In this document: piece after piece, positions 1 to 8,854 of the stretch
How positions within the stretch are numbered: position 1 is the first letter of the stretch
How the letters are laid out: each line of letters starts with the position of its first letter
NCBI GenBank assembly: GCA_015143735.1
Contig: VKHC01000087.1
Span: forward strand, 1,407 to 15,484
DNA from: Synura sp. LO234KE
Taxonomy: Eukaryota > Sar > Synurophyceae > Synurales > Mallomonadaceae
Direction of reading: 5' to 3'
DNA: 14,078 nt
The notes under the pieces: model-generated
Told to the model about the DNA's origin: nothing
Seen by the model: the letters and a program-made list of their open reading frames with translations, nothing else
Databases searched by the model: none
Program-made: the position numbers and the translations under genes

Positions 1-445
1 ATATCTCAATATATCGCCTTGAAACAGCTCCAAAGTCGCATAAGCTCCTAGACCTGTACGCAACTGCATCAGCTTCAACTTGGACCATATGATGCTTCCA
101 AACTGCAAATTATTTCTGCACCTCATTCGGACCTTCCAATACAATTTCCCAGCAGATTCAACTGTCACACCGCCTCCTAACATCCGGAAAAGCTCCAAAC
201 ATCGAGCCATCTACCCATCTCCGAGGAGCAGTTGTCGCATACTGAACCTCCTCCCGTAACATCTGGCCACCCGATGTTGTTGACACACCTCCCGCTGCCC
301 GTAACGTCGCCACTCCTGCCCTTTGCTCTTCTCTATGCCTCTTGAGTCGTGCGTGTCACCGCGCTCGCACCGTCTGATTATTCATAACAATTCTCCCACA
401 TATCCCACATACACGTCATGCCTTGCGCAAAACGTTATTCACATC

Positions 446-459
446 ACGTCACTTGACGT
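446..459. repeat. short palindrome with TGACGT half-sites
   Basis: ACGTCA and TGACGT face each other across two bases. TGACGT is the half-site recognised by many bZIP (CREB/ATF, TGA-type) factors. No gene start is visible close by, so a regulatory role is only a possibility. Confidence 0.4.
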
Positions 460-644
460 AACACACCTGCCGCGATCATAGCCATAAATCAATTATACAG
501 TATTGCTACCTAAACTAGCTAAGTATCAGATATCTTAAAGAGATGTGCCCAGTAAGTGATGCAAAAGTGAGTCTAGATTAGAAACAAAAGTGGGCGAGTG
601 TAGCCGCACCAAATAAAATCCAGCCGTTGATTACGGATAGCTCC

Positions 645-666
645 AGGTGACGGAGATACGTCACCT
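645..666. repeat. perfect 8-bp stem, 6-nt loop inverted repeat
   Basis: AGGTGACG at 645-652 is followed by GAGATA and then CGTCACCT at 659-666, its exact reverse complement. It again contains TGACG/CGTCA units, as the palindrome at 446-459 does. It could fold as a hairpin or bind a dimeric factor. Function unknown. Confidence 0.55.
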
Positions 667-1179
667 ACTGAGCAGTCGACTAGCATAGGAACAGGGTGGT
701 AGGAGTGTGCACCATACAGTAAAGGTCGATAGCAGGCACACAAAATAACCAGTAGTACACTATGCAGCCGCTATGCTGCAACACTCTCAAAAAATCTCCA
801 ATGTTTAGAGTCTCCGCCTGACGGCCCACAGCACGTTTAAAGTCCTGCAAAACAACCCACACGCCTAGAAATAGAAGAAATGTGCCAACCGGTGTCCCTT
901 CAGATCACCACAAGGGAGGAAAATATATAATAGTGCCCCAGAGGAACTTAAAGTGCACCTGACCAACATGCTTGAAAGACAATTTATTTCCCAGTCCACT
1001 CCGTCCCTTGCTCTCCATAATGGCTCCCTTACGTGGGACGCCATCATCCAGGGTTCGTACGAGAACGTTTGCGGCGACTTCACTGCATTGAACATCCCTC
1101 GAGGGGATGGCAAGAGGCCTGACACGTTGAAAATGCTGTGACAAGCTCGCCGGATTTGTCCTCGACGTGCCCGCGTCCA

Positions 1180-2640
1180 CTCGGACCTCCAGGATCTCCT
1201 CGCTGTCCCTCCCTCTCTCGATGAATTTACTAGAAGCCAAAAATGGGCACTCTGTTGGGGGACCCTCGGGTCTTCAACACAAGCATCTCCAGCACTGGTT
1301 TCCAGCCATGGCTGTCGAAGCTTACTATACCTGTCCTGCCTCCATATGGACTCATCAACATACGAGTCTTGAAAATAGTAGTGGGTCGTGCCTACATCGA
1401 AAATATGCGGCCCATCATGCTTAAGGAGTTACGACGTAAGCAGTGGACAGGTTTAATTGTCAAGCGCATTACGTCGTCCTGTCCCTACAGAATCATTTTG
1501 AGCTATCGTTCAATTAACGTGGATAACTTCCAAACGGGCACGGACAGAGCTAATCGACAATTGCTAAACACTTCGAGACCGCCTGGGACGAGCAAGAAGA
1601 ATGCGTTTGACTCAGTATCCAAGCCCCTCATTCCACTGTGCTGGCAGCGCCTCTTGGAGACTCGCGATTGCGCAGTGACTCGTCGGCCTTGATGAAGCCG
1701 GGTACATCATAGTACGCACCCCCTGTGCCCTGGAGTGATGGGATCTTCAAGGCTTCGCCGGAGTTCAACAGCTCCCCTTCAACCCAAAACGGGGCACGAG
1801 TCAAGGTGACATCCACAGCATCTTCACTTGGCTCGCGGTGTTCGACGTGTTGCTCACGTGTTGGAATACCCCCACCTCAGACCACCATTTCCTCCTGCGT
1901 CGTCCTGATGGTTCCTACTAAGCGGCGCGGGATATTTGCTTCGCGGACGACCGACAATCCATTGGCTCAACTCCGGAAGGGCTCCAGCGCACTACTGACC
2001 TTATCTCCGCCTACGCTTTGATTTTCAACCTCGCCATCACGTCTCATAAACTCCGAGCGTTTTACTATCGCGGTCTTATTCTGCCTACCATGGACCCCCC
2101 GTCCATTTGAATATGGCACCCGGGCAGGATACCGCAGCGCATCTTCCTCAAGTCAGAGGGCACGTTTAAGAACCTGGGGGTCGAATATCCGATAAACCCG
2201 GGTGACCCGACCTACTTCGCCCTTATGAAACAAGCGAACTCAATCAAGAAGGCGTCAGCGCGTGCTGTCAGTGACAGTCGTCTCCAAGTGCGTTTACAAC
2301 AGTGGGGCCTACGTGGGGGTTCTGTCTTCCTGGTCCTTGACCCAATGCAAAGAACTGAACAAAGTCTTCGCCACTGTGAGAGGACGCGGGCCCAAAAACA
2401 TGAAGTCCGGGCAATTCGAGAACCTCTTCCAAGGGTTATCAACGGTTCTTTGACATTATTCAGCATCGCACACGGACTTCCCCGAACTGGGTTCTCCACT
2501 CTGCCGATCATTGGTCCCGTTAGGCGGCCAATGCCTTTGTCCGCCGCGGTCTCGCTTTCTGCATTACTTCTCCCTCCCAGCCATTACACCCCAACTTATC
2601 CGTTCTGGGCACTGGGTCACCAGTCTTATTGAGTATGGAT
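1180..2640 (+). pseudogene. LINE reverse transcriptase, frameshifted remnant
   Basis: This would have copied the element's RNA into DNA at the insertion site. The domain is readable in pieces. A pre-RT segment (SLDEF near 1217) is followed by the PSGLQHKHLQHW block (1263-1300), RPIMLKELRRKQW (1408-1446), the motif-A Asp in AFDSV (1603-1617), VRTPCALE, GTSQGD (1793-1810), the catalytic FADD (1940-1951), then the helical region EGLQRTTDLISAYALIFNL and the thumb segment AYVGVLSSWSL (near 2295). The pieces lie in four successive frame changes, with in-frame stops at 1736, 1919, 2108 and 2521. Both motif-C aspartates and the motif-A Asp survive, but the frame is hopeless for translation. The block order and wording match LINE ORF2 proteins of microbial eukaryotes from memory; I could not search. 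Confidence 0.85.
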
Positions 2641-3360
2641 GGAAAGGGAACTCTCCTGCATCACCAAGCAGCTCACTCCAGTACAACTCGAAATGGAACC
2701 AACTTTGAACAGGGAGCTACTGGGTCAGCAACTGGCTAGCAGAGCTTGATGGACTGCTCCAACCAGACTCACCCGGGCTCTCTTCGTGACCTTATACCCC
2801 TTGCGGCGCAAGGAAATGAGTGGTTCCTCTACAGCAAAGCCACGGGTGTTCTAGTTATGGCTCAAATAAGGGATCTCACCACGAAAGCGCGGAGGGAACG
2901 GGCGCTGAGAAAGCAGAACAAGAGCAGATGCTCACGTGGAGCAACTCCCTACTGAAACCCCTACAGCTTCAATCTTGCCTCCCGGGTTCTCCGTCTGCCA
3001 GCGATTTCCATCGAAAGTCGAGGACACTGCATCTGACACCGAGCTAAACCGCAGGCACTGCAGTGTGGGCAGCAACCGGACCAAGAAACATCTTGAAATT
3101 TTTTGGACATTTTGAAAAGATGTTCTGTATTTTTGTTCTTTCACCATGTAGTGCTATTTTGTTTTACATATATGACTCTATCACATTACGCACGCCAAGT
3201 ATTTGCTCATAAGTCGTTGTTTTTAGAAAGTTATGTACCCAAGAGTGTGCCCCTCAATACGCCGGCTAGACCGGATCCGAGCAGCCATCTGGGCAAAAGG
3301 AACCCACATACTGGACTCATTTGCACGCATCTGGGCAGAATATGCACTTCCAGGCTCTAA
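2641..3360 (+). other. Post-RT linker of element A, unassigned
   Basis: About 700 bp between the reverse transcriptase remnant and the hybrid-binding domain. Open stretches on the plus strand are short and change frame. I recognise no catalytic motif, zinc knuckle or RNase H signature. It is probably the decayed region linking RT and RNase H of the same element, but a boundary between two separately inserted fragments could also lie here. A T-rich patch sits near 3097-3175. Confidence 0.4.
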
Positions 3361-3880
3361 TGGTTCGTAGTATTCTGGGGCACAGCCTTGGTAGTATTTT
3401 TTAACTACGACCTTTCCAAAGAGCAGATTCACCAGATCTCTTGAGGTAGACTAAGAGGGTTCCCGGACGAAGAGACGGCACAGAAAGCACACAAAGACAG
3501 GCAGGAGCTTATCAAGCAACCTAACACCTACCGGATCCTACACTCGAGCTGCAACGGAACATGGACTACCTGCACGTCGCATTCCGGAGAGCTCACAGCT
3601 ATTGGGGAAGCCCTAACCTGGTGGATCATATCTATCCCCTACACCCCTGGTACAAGCTATAAAATCTGCGCTGACAGCTCATACGGACTTGATGAAGTTG
3701 AGACTTTACGAGAAACGGTTTGTCGGCGCGCAAAGAATGGCGCTCTTATTCAATAGAGACTTGACACTCTCTCGTAGCCAGGGAACAAGAGCACATAATG
3801 CAGTTTTGCAAGGTTCGTGCTCACTGCCATGATGGATCGCTCGACAGTCGGCGAAACAATTAAGCTGATAAAGTGGCGGT
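3361..3880 (+). pseudogene. HBD-RNase H module A (RNase H1-like), broken
   Basis: RNase H cuts the RNA strand of RNA/DNA hybrids; the small N-terminal HBD binds the hybrid. One frame runs 3361-3756 with a single internal TGA (3442-3444). Residues WFVVFWG, FFNYD, LSKEQ and LRGFPDEETAQKA (to 3492) follow the HBD pattern of an aromatic-V core, an aromatic turn and a final basic-Phe/Glu-Ala helix. RNase H then shows GELTAIGEAL (catalytic Glu at 3589-3591) and ICADSSYG (catalytic Asp at 3673-3675). After a TAG (3754) and a frame change, VRAHCHDGS (from 3813) and an N-N-stop-A-D end (3855-3869) match the His loop and last Asp region. The usual first Asp strand (TDGS) is missing, so activity would be lost even without the stops. 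The left end of the tandem duplication (3411) falls inside the HBD. The HBD is also known as the Caulimovirus_VI/viroplasmin-like domain, but here it is of the cellular RNase H1 kind. Confidence 0.7.
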
Positions 3881-5200
3881 TCGCGGGCGCCTGAGTGAGA
3901 GCAGAGGCGGAAGAAAACCCGGTGCCCCACCTCATGCCATGCTCCCTGCCAATTAGCGTTAAAACAAGGCTAACTGACATTGAAGAGATCATCTGGACGG
4001 GCACGAATCCATTGACCGCCAGACCGGGACACAGTATATTTGACAGGAGAGGGATGTTGCGGAGGGCCACCAGGAAGAAAAAAACGAAACCAGCCATGCT
4101 ACCCACATGCACACTGTTTCACTACTTCACCAAAACCATTCCTACCGCGCGGGGTTTCCCCCCGTACCCTGTATTAATAACAACCCTAACCTAATCAGAC
4201 TATCAGTGCAGAAAGGAGCTCAGACTGAACTCACAACCCAGGCCAGAGAAATCCATGATTCTTCCAGAAGGGACGAGCCTCACGACCGGGATGACCTAGA
4301 CTGGGAATGACCTGCTGAGCAGTGTGCGCGGTCGCGCTTGCATCCATCGTCTGACTACACCTGTAACGGTGTGGGCTGCTCCTGTCATCTCCCTTCCGTG
4401 CTTTATGGTCTGCTCGGGCCGTTTCTGGCTCTCGCATAGTTTTCTGAATGTGTTCAAATGCATTTCTCTGATCTTTCCCGCCAGAAGTGAGTTGCTTCTG
4501 TTTCCGTCCGCGTTGTGGGAGTGTGGCCCCGCTGCTGTGTGTTCGTGGCATATCTCGCCTGGTTCCAATAGTGCTTTGGGGAGGGATAGGCTGACTCAGT
4601 TGATCTAAAGTGGGGCGGCGCCAGCCGCCCATCAGCGCTGTTTCCGGTCTCGTGGTCTTCTTCTGACATTTGAGCGGTGATTCTCTACGACCCCGCTTGC
4701 AGGCTCGAATCGGGACAATAGTGAGCTGCCTGCACATAGTATCCGTGCGAGCAGGGTTCTGTTCTTTCCTTTCCTCGTGTTTTTCCGGGGGTCGGTTCCG
4801 TCCAGCTCATTCTCTGAGATTGGCTGAGAGGATTCCGGTGTCCAGCCAGGTTCTCCCGTGTGTGGAGCTTCTTCTTCACTTTCGTCTAGATGATCCATCC
4901 CTTTACTCATACCTTTGGGGACCAGATTCCGACCAGCCTACCACCTGTCAATGCGTAAAGGAAGCACCTTGTGAAGAGTACGGGAGATTTAAGGGAAGAA
5001 GAGAGCTTTGTGGTTCAGGATGTTGTGGGTTGGGTTCGGTCTAGGTTTTTAATGTCCGCTTGCCCTCACGCCGCGTGTGACTGGCTAATTAGCTCATGAG
5101 AGTGCTTAGCATCTATTGCATGAGTGTTATGTTTTCTTGCTACGCTAAGTTAAGTTTAAAAAAACAAGCAGCTCTCTCATCCGGTTAGGCGGGCGCGCCC
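3881..5200. other. Unassigned segment inside copy 1, minus-strand ORFs of doubtful value
   Basis: No domain recognised on either strand. On the minus strand, frames of 92 codons (4910-4632) and 168 codons (4737-4231) overlap in different phases. They are rich in charged residues (an acidic start then Arg/Lys-rich), somewhat like the ORF1/gag-like protein of a retrotransposon, but no zinc knuckle or coiled coil is evident. Frames of this size are expected by chance in sequence of this composition. A-rich patches at 4075-4086 and 5158-5165 could be old poly-A remains of inserted elements, which would make this a separate insertion between RNase H A and the C-terminal LINE remnant. That is a guess. 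Confidence 0.35.
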
Positions 5201-5201
5201 G
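5190..5201. repeat. 12-bp GC palindrome CGGGCGCGCCCG
   Basis: A perfect 12-bp palindrome right at the change from the unassigned segment to the pyrimidine-rich LINE-like segment. It recurs at 8840-8851 in copy 2. No known function inferred; it may mark an old insertion boundary. Confidence 0.5.
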
Positions 5202-5204
5202 TTC

Positions 5205-5822
5205 TTGCATCAGTCCTTGCGTCACTCCCTCACCGTCACTTACCGCCGCTGGAAGTTACTTCATCCCGCTACCTCCCCTCCACAAGGAATGATTCTTCGT
5301 ACGCCGTCCCGTCCTCTCTTGTACCATGGCTCTATGACTATCCACGAGGGGTTCCCAGCGATATTCGGTACACGTAATGCTCGGGCTTCACTCCTCACAC
5401 TTGTCTCGTCATCGGGTCGCTCCGCTTCAGGGGTAGTACCCCCGGCGTCCTCTACTCCCTTACCGAGCTTCCTCTCACGGTGGAAATTTATCGGCCGGTG
5501 CCACGCATCCCTCCGTTCTACGTTGGCCATGTGGGCTGCCACACCCACCTTACGTCCCCGGAACCCGACCTTGCACCCCCTCTGTGAACCACTCCCCTCA
5601 CCACGTCCACCAAGTGCTCCACACCAGCCTTTGCAGCATGCGATTGACACAGGCGCACATCAAGTCTCCCTCGCTCTGCTTCACACGTCTGATCATGAGT
5701 TCTGGCCTGCGCGTCTCTACTGTGAAGCCATCGCTAAGTCCCACGCTCGTCCTAAACCTCAGGCAGTTCTCCTCATGAGGAATCTACGCAGCTTCTGGGA
5801 CCATCAGGCTCCCAAGCTATGA
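5205..5822 (+). other. 205-codon open frame in pyrimidine-rich LINE-derived DNA, probably not a gene
   Basis: The longest plus-strand frame of the block starts at 5205 and ends at 5822. The product is rich in Pro, Ser, Leu and His with no recognised domain. The plus strand is strongly C/T-rich here, as in the RT and zinc-knuckle remnants, which lowers the chance of stops and explains the length. Other frames of the same stretch read like fragments of transposon protein (for example LTVEIYRPVPRIPPF around 5472) but I could not assign them. It is best taken as part of the degenerate LINE. It recurs unchanged at 8855-9472. Confidence 0.3.
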
Positions 5823-5984
5823 AGAGGCTTCCCACGTCATTTATATCCCAGACTCAGCTCTATTGACATCGCTCCGCTCGCCTCCTACTTTCTTTGCTAG
5901 TAAGGTAATGGCTTAATGAAACTGTCCAGCTTCTCCTGTCCCCCCTAGTATCGCTTCGGCACTCTGCCCCGCTCCCAGTCCTCT

Positions 5985-6840
5985 TGTCCACCTGTCCATC
6001 GTCCGACCGCGGTATGCACCTTGTACAATTCTACGTGACTTTAGTAGTCTCCCGCCTTTCTACATCCTCCCCCTCGCTGCATGAGACCTCCTTCACGGAG
6101 CACCCCCGGGGCGATTGCTTTCCCTTGGGAGCCCTGCGAGACTCCTGGTCCTGGCGGGACCTCTGTACGGGAGACCAGGTGCTCGTCTCAACGGACCACT
6201 CACTGAACCAGGAAGTGCATTCCTTGCGGCGGATTCAGGCCCAGCGCACTCGCGACCTTGACCGTGCCACCCGCGGCGACCCTCCCATCTGGGAAGTCGT
6301 CACGATGACCTGCTTTGTCTCCCTCAAGGCTCTCGGGGCCACTACGAGATACTCCTCCATGAGTGGCACTAGACCATTGGTCGCAACTACTGTAAAGTAG
6401 CCTCAAAAGCTCCCGACCGGAGGGCATTGCTTACCTGCACCCTTTGCCCTCCTCCGACCGCTGTGACGATGACACCTACGATCATTTCTTCCGCCTCTGT
6501 CCCTCCCCCTTTTGCATGAGTGTCGGATGTCCATAAACGCTCAGATGGACCGAATCGCGCTCAGCACAGACCTATTAAAAAGCAGCTTGTCCCTCAGCTC
6601 ATACAACTTGTTCTCTCGCCCGACGGTCACAGAATCTCCCTCGGGATTGGAATACTGCCCAACTGACCACTCTCTGCCCTTCTCCCTGCTGACTCCTCTG
6701 AGGCCATCACCGTCGTGCTCCTTGACTTCTCTCACACCCTGATCCCACGACTTGACGCCTTCTGGGAAGCCAAGAAACAGGCGAAATACGTCGAGGCCGT
6801 GGAGAACAGTTACGAGACCGACCCAATTGTACTCCGCTTT
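5985..6840 (+). pseudogene. LINE C-terminal region with split zinc knuckle
   Basis: Many LINE ORF2 proteins end in a Cys/His knuckle preceded by a basic helix. Here one frame from 6337 reads HYEILLHEWH, a TAG at 6370, TIGRNYCK, then ALLTCTLC (both Cys, 6436-6447). A frame change follows, and the next frame gives RCDDDTYDHFFRLCP (from about 6459), supplying the His and last Cys of a C-x2-C...H-x4-C pattern. This arrangement strongly resembles the C-terminal knuckle of LINE proteins but is split over two frames with one stop. The 138-codon frame at 5984-6400 overlaps in another phase and is not the coding frame for the knuckle. It belongs either to the element carrying RNase H A, after an insertion, or to a separate copy. 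Confidence 0.55.
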
Positions 6841-6890
6841 CTCCAACGCGACTACAAATCGTTCCCCCTGGACCCATCAAAGAACCCAAA

Positions 6891-7022
6891 CGTTTTTATG
6901 ACGTTCGGCTCGTTCACGTTCCGGGTGTCTACACGTCTTGGAAAGACGCCCAGTCGCACACAACAGGGTTTCGTAGCGACTTCAAGCGGGTCAAGACCCG
7001 TCAGAAGGCCGAAGCTTACGTC
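6891..7022 (+). pseudogene. Hybrid-binding domain B (RNase H1 N-terminal type), copy 1
   Basis: A clear HBD of the RNase H1 N-terminal family that grips RNA/DNA hybrids. In one frame FYDVR is followed by VPGVYTSWKDAQ, then TTGF, DFKRVKTRQKAEAYV. This fits the family pattern Y-x-V ... PG-[IV]-Y-x-x-W-x-x-[CA] ... G-F ... F-K-x-[FV]-x-T ... EA. There is no stop within the domain. In this copy the domain is followed after a short linker (TLGRTPLFS) by the duplication junction at 7060/7061, so its own RNase H is cut off. The frame continues across the join into the rest of module A. Confidence 0.75.
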
Positions 7023-7060
7023 GCCCAGCAGGTCACCCTAGGTCGGACTCCGCTTTTCTC

Positions 7061-7530
7061 CCTTTCCAAAGAGCAGATTCACCAGATCTCTTGAGGTAGA
7101 CTAAGAGGGTTCCCGGACGAAGAGACGGCACAGAAAGCACACAAAGACAGGCAGGAGCTTATCAAGCAACCTAACACCTACCGGATCCTACACTCGAGCT
7201 GCAACGGAACATGGACTACCTGCACGTCGCATTCCGGAGAGCTCACAGCTATTGGGGAAGCCCTAACCTGGTGGATCATATCTATCCCCTACACCCCTGG
7301 TACAAGCTATAAAATCTGCGCTGACAGCTCATACGGACTTGATGAAGTTGAGACTTTACGAGAAACGGTTTGTCGGCGCGCAAAGAATGGCGCTCTTATT
7401 CAATAGAGACTTGACACTCTCTCGTAGCCAGGGAACAAGAGCACATAATGCAGTTTTGCAAGGTTCGTGCTCACTGCCATGATGGATCGCTCGACAGTCG
7501 GCGAAACAATTAAGCTGATAAAGTGGCGGT
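7061..7530 (+). pseudogene. RNase H module A, copy 2, joined to HBD B
   Basis: Copy of 3411-3880: the second half of HBD A (LSKEQ, LRGFPDEETAQKA) then RNase H with GELTAIGEAL (catalytic Glu at 7239-7241) and ICADSSYG (Asp at 7323-7325), and the same stops at 7092 and 7404. The upstream HBD B frame (6891 onward) is in phase with it, so the duplication made an in-frame HBD B / half HBD A / RNase H A arrangement, interrupted by the old TGA at 7092-7094. It is not expected to be active: the first catalytic Asp strand is missing as in copy 1. Confidence 0.7.
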
Positions 7531-8850
7531 TCGCGGGCGCCTGAGTGAGAGCAGAGGCGGAAGAAAACCCGGTGCCCCACCTCATGCCATGCTCCCTGCC
7601 AATTAGCGTTAAAACAAGGCTAACTGACATTGAAGAGATCATCTGGACGGGCACGAATCCATTGACCGCCAGACCGGGACACAGTATATTTGACAGGAGA
7701 GGGATGTTGCGGAGGGCCACCAGGAAGAAAAAAACGAAACCAGCCATGCTACCCACATGCACACTGTTTCACTACTTCACCAAAACCATTCCTACCGCGC
7801 GGGGTTTCCCCCCGTACCCTGTATTAATAACAACCCTAACCTAATCAGACTATCAGTGCAGAAAGGAGCTCAGACTGAACTCACAACCCAGGCCAGAGAA
7901 ATCCATGATTCTTCCAGAAGGGACGAGCCTCACGACCGGGATGACCTAGACTGGGAATGACCTGCTGAGCAGTGTGCGCGGTCGCGCTTGCATCCATCGT
8001 CTGACTACACCTGTAACGGTGTGGGCTGCTCCTGTCATCTCCCTTCCGTGCTTTATGGTCTGCTCGGGCCGTTTCTGGCTCTCGCATAGTTTTCTGAATG
8101 TGTTCAAATGCATTTCTCTGATCTTTCCCGCCAGAAGTGAGTTGCTTCTGTTTCCGTCCGCGTTGTGGGAGTGTGGCCCCGCTGCTGTGTGTTCGTGGCA
8201 TATCTCGCCTGGTTCCAATAGTGCTTTGGGGAGGGATAGGCTGACTCAGTTGATCTAAAGTGGGGCGGCGCCAGCCGCCCATCAGCGCTGTTTCCGGTCT
8301 CGTGGTCTTCTTCTGACATTTGAGCGGTGATTCTCTACGACCCCGCTTGCAGGCTCGAATCGGGACAATAGTGAGCTGCCTGCACATAGTATCCGTGCGA
8401 GCAGGGTTCTGTTCTTTCCTTTCCTCGTGTTTTTCCGGGGGTCGGTTCCGTCCAGCTCATTCTCTGAGATTGGCTGAGAGGATTCCGGTGTCCAGCCAGG
8501 TTCTCCCGTGTGTGGAGCTTCTTCTTCACTTTCGTCTAGATGATCCATCCCTTTACTCATACCTTTGGGGACCAGATTCCGACCAGCCTACCACCTGTCA
8601 ATGCGTAAAGGAAGCACCTTGTGAAGAGTACGGGAGATTTAAGGGAAGAAGAGAGCTTTGTGGTTCAGGATGTTGTGGGTTGGGTTCGGTCTAGGTTTTT
8701 AATGTCCGCTTGCCCTCACGCCGCGTGTGACTGGCTAATTAGCTCATGAGAGTGCTTAGCATCTATTGCATGAGTGTTATGTTTTCTTGCTACGCTAAGT
8801 TAAGTTTAAAAAAACAAGCAGCTCTCTCATCCGGTTAGGCGGGCGCGCCC
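7531..8850. other. Unassigned segment inside copy 2
   Basis: Exact counterpart of 3881-5200 in the second block, with the same doubtful minus-strand frames at 8387-7881 and 8560-8282. No recognised gene. Confidence 0.35.
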
Positions 8851-8851
8851 G
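8840..8851. repeat. 12-bp GC palindrome, copy 2
   Basis: Same CGGGCGCGCCCG palindrome as at 5190-5201, carried by the second block. Confidence 0.5.
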
Positions 8852-8854
8852 TTC

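Larger units (their letters stand above)
1..949. other. 5' flank without a recognisable gene
   Basis: No frame here gives a domain I recognise, and reading frames are short on both strands. A LINE of this kind should have an apurinic endonuclease domain upstream of the reverse transcriptase. I could not find one here, so the element that follows looks 5'-truncated or badly decayed. The stretch is of mixed composition and holds two short perfect inverted repeats (446-459 and 645-666), listed separately. Confidence 0.5.
950..3880 (+). mobile_element. Decayed LINE-type (non-LTR) retrotransposon, element A
   Basis: A plus-strand series of retrotransposon domains in the order pre-RT linker, reverse transcriptase, unassigned linker, RNase H1-type hybrid-binding domain and RNase H. 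No long terminal repeats, protease or integrase motifs are visible, which argues for a non-LTR element. The left limit of 950 is approximate: one frame with a single TGA runs from about 953 into the recognisable pre-RT segment near 1220. No endonuclease domain was found. At least six frame changes and several in-frame stops show it is dead. Whether the RNase H module at 3361-3880 belonged to the same element as the RT, or is a separate fragment, is not certain: about 700 bp of unassigned sequence lies between them. Confidence 0.75.
3411..7060. repeat. 3,650-bp tandem duplication, copy 1
   Basis: Every position compared with the one 3,650 bp downstream agrees except three: 6974 (T against C), 7041 (G against A) and 7057 (T against C). 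All open frames translate identically in both copies apart from one Val/Ala difference caused by 6974. The left edge is 3411, since the bases before it differ from those before 7061. The copy contains the HBD-A tail and RNase H A, the unassigned 1.3-kb stretch, the LINE C-terminal remnant and HBD B. Comparison was by eye and by translated frames. Confidence 0.95.

Noticed and set aside
3750-4112. 120-codon minus-strand frame with hydrophobic segments (repeated at 7400-7762)
   Set aside because: It lies opposite the RNase H A remnant on the plus strand and is best explained as its antisense shadow.
4172-4190. CCCTAA-like telomere repeat
   Set aside because: Only one short AACCCTAACC-like string, no array.
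4690-4720. tRNA T-arm-like string GGCTCGAATC
   Set aside because: No acceptor, D-arm or anticodon arm could be paired around it. The same holds for GGTTCGAGT near 12855.
4231-4910. Minus-strand frames of 168 and 92 codons as real genes
   Set aside because: They overlap in different phases, have no recognised domain, and frames of this length are expected by chance in sequence of this size and composition. Kept only as a weak gag-like hint.
5205-5822. 205-codon plus-strand frame as a protein-coding gene
   Set aside because: The strand is pyrimidine-rich, which lowers stop frequency. The product is low-complexity Pro/Ser/His-rich with no domain, and it sits among broken LINE sequence.
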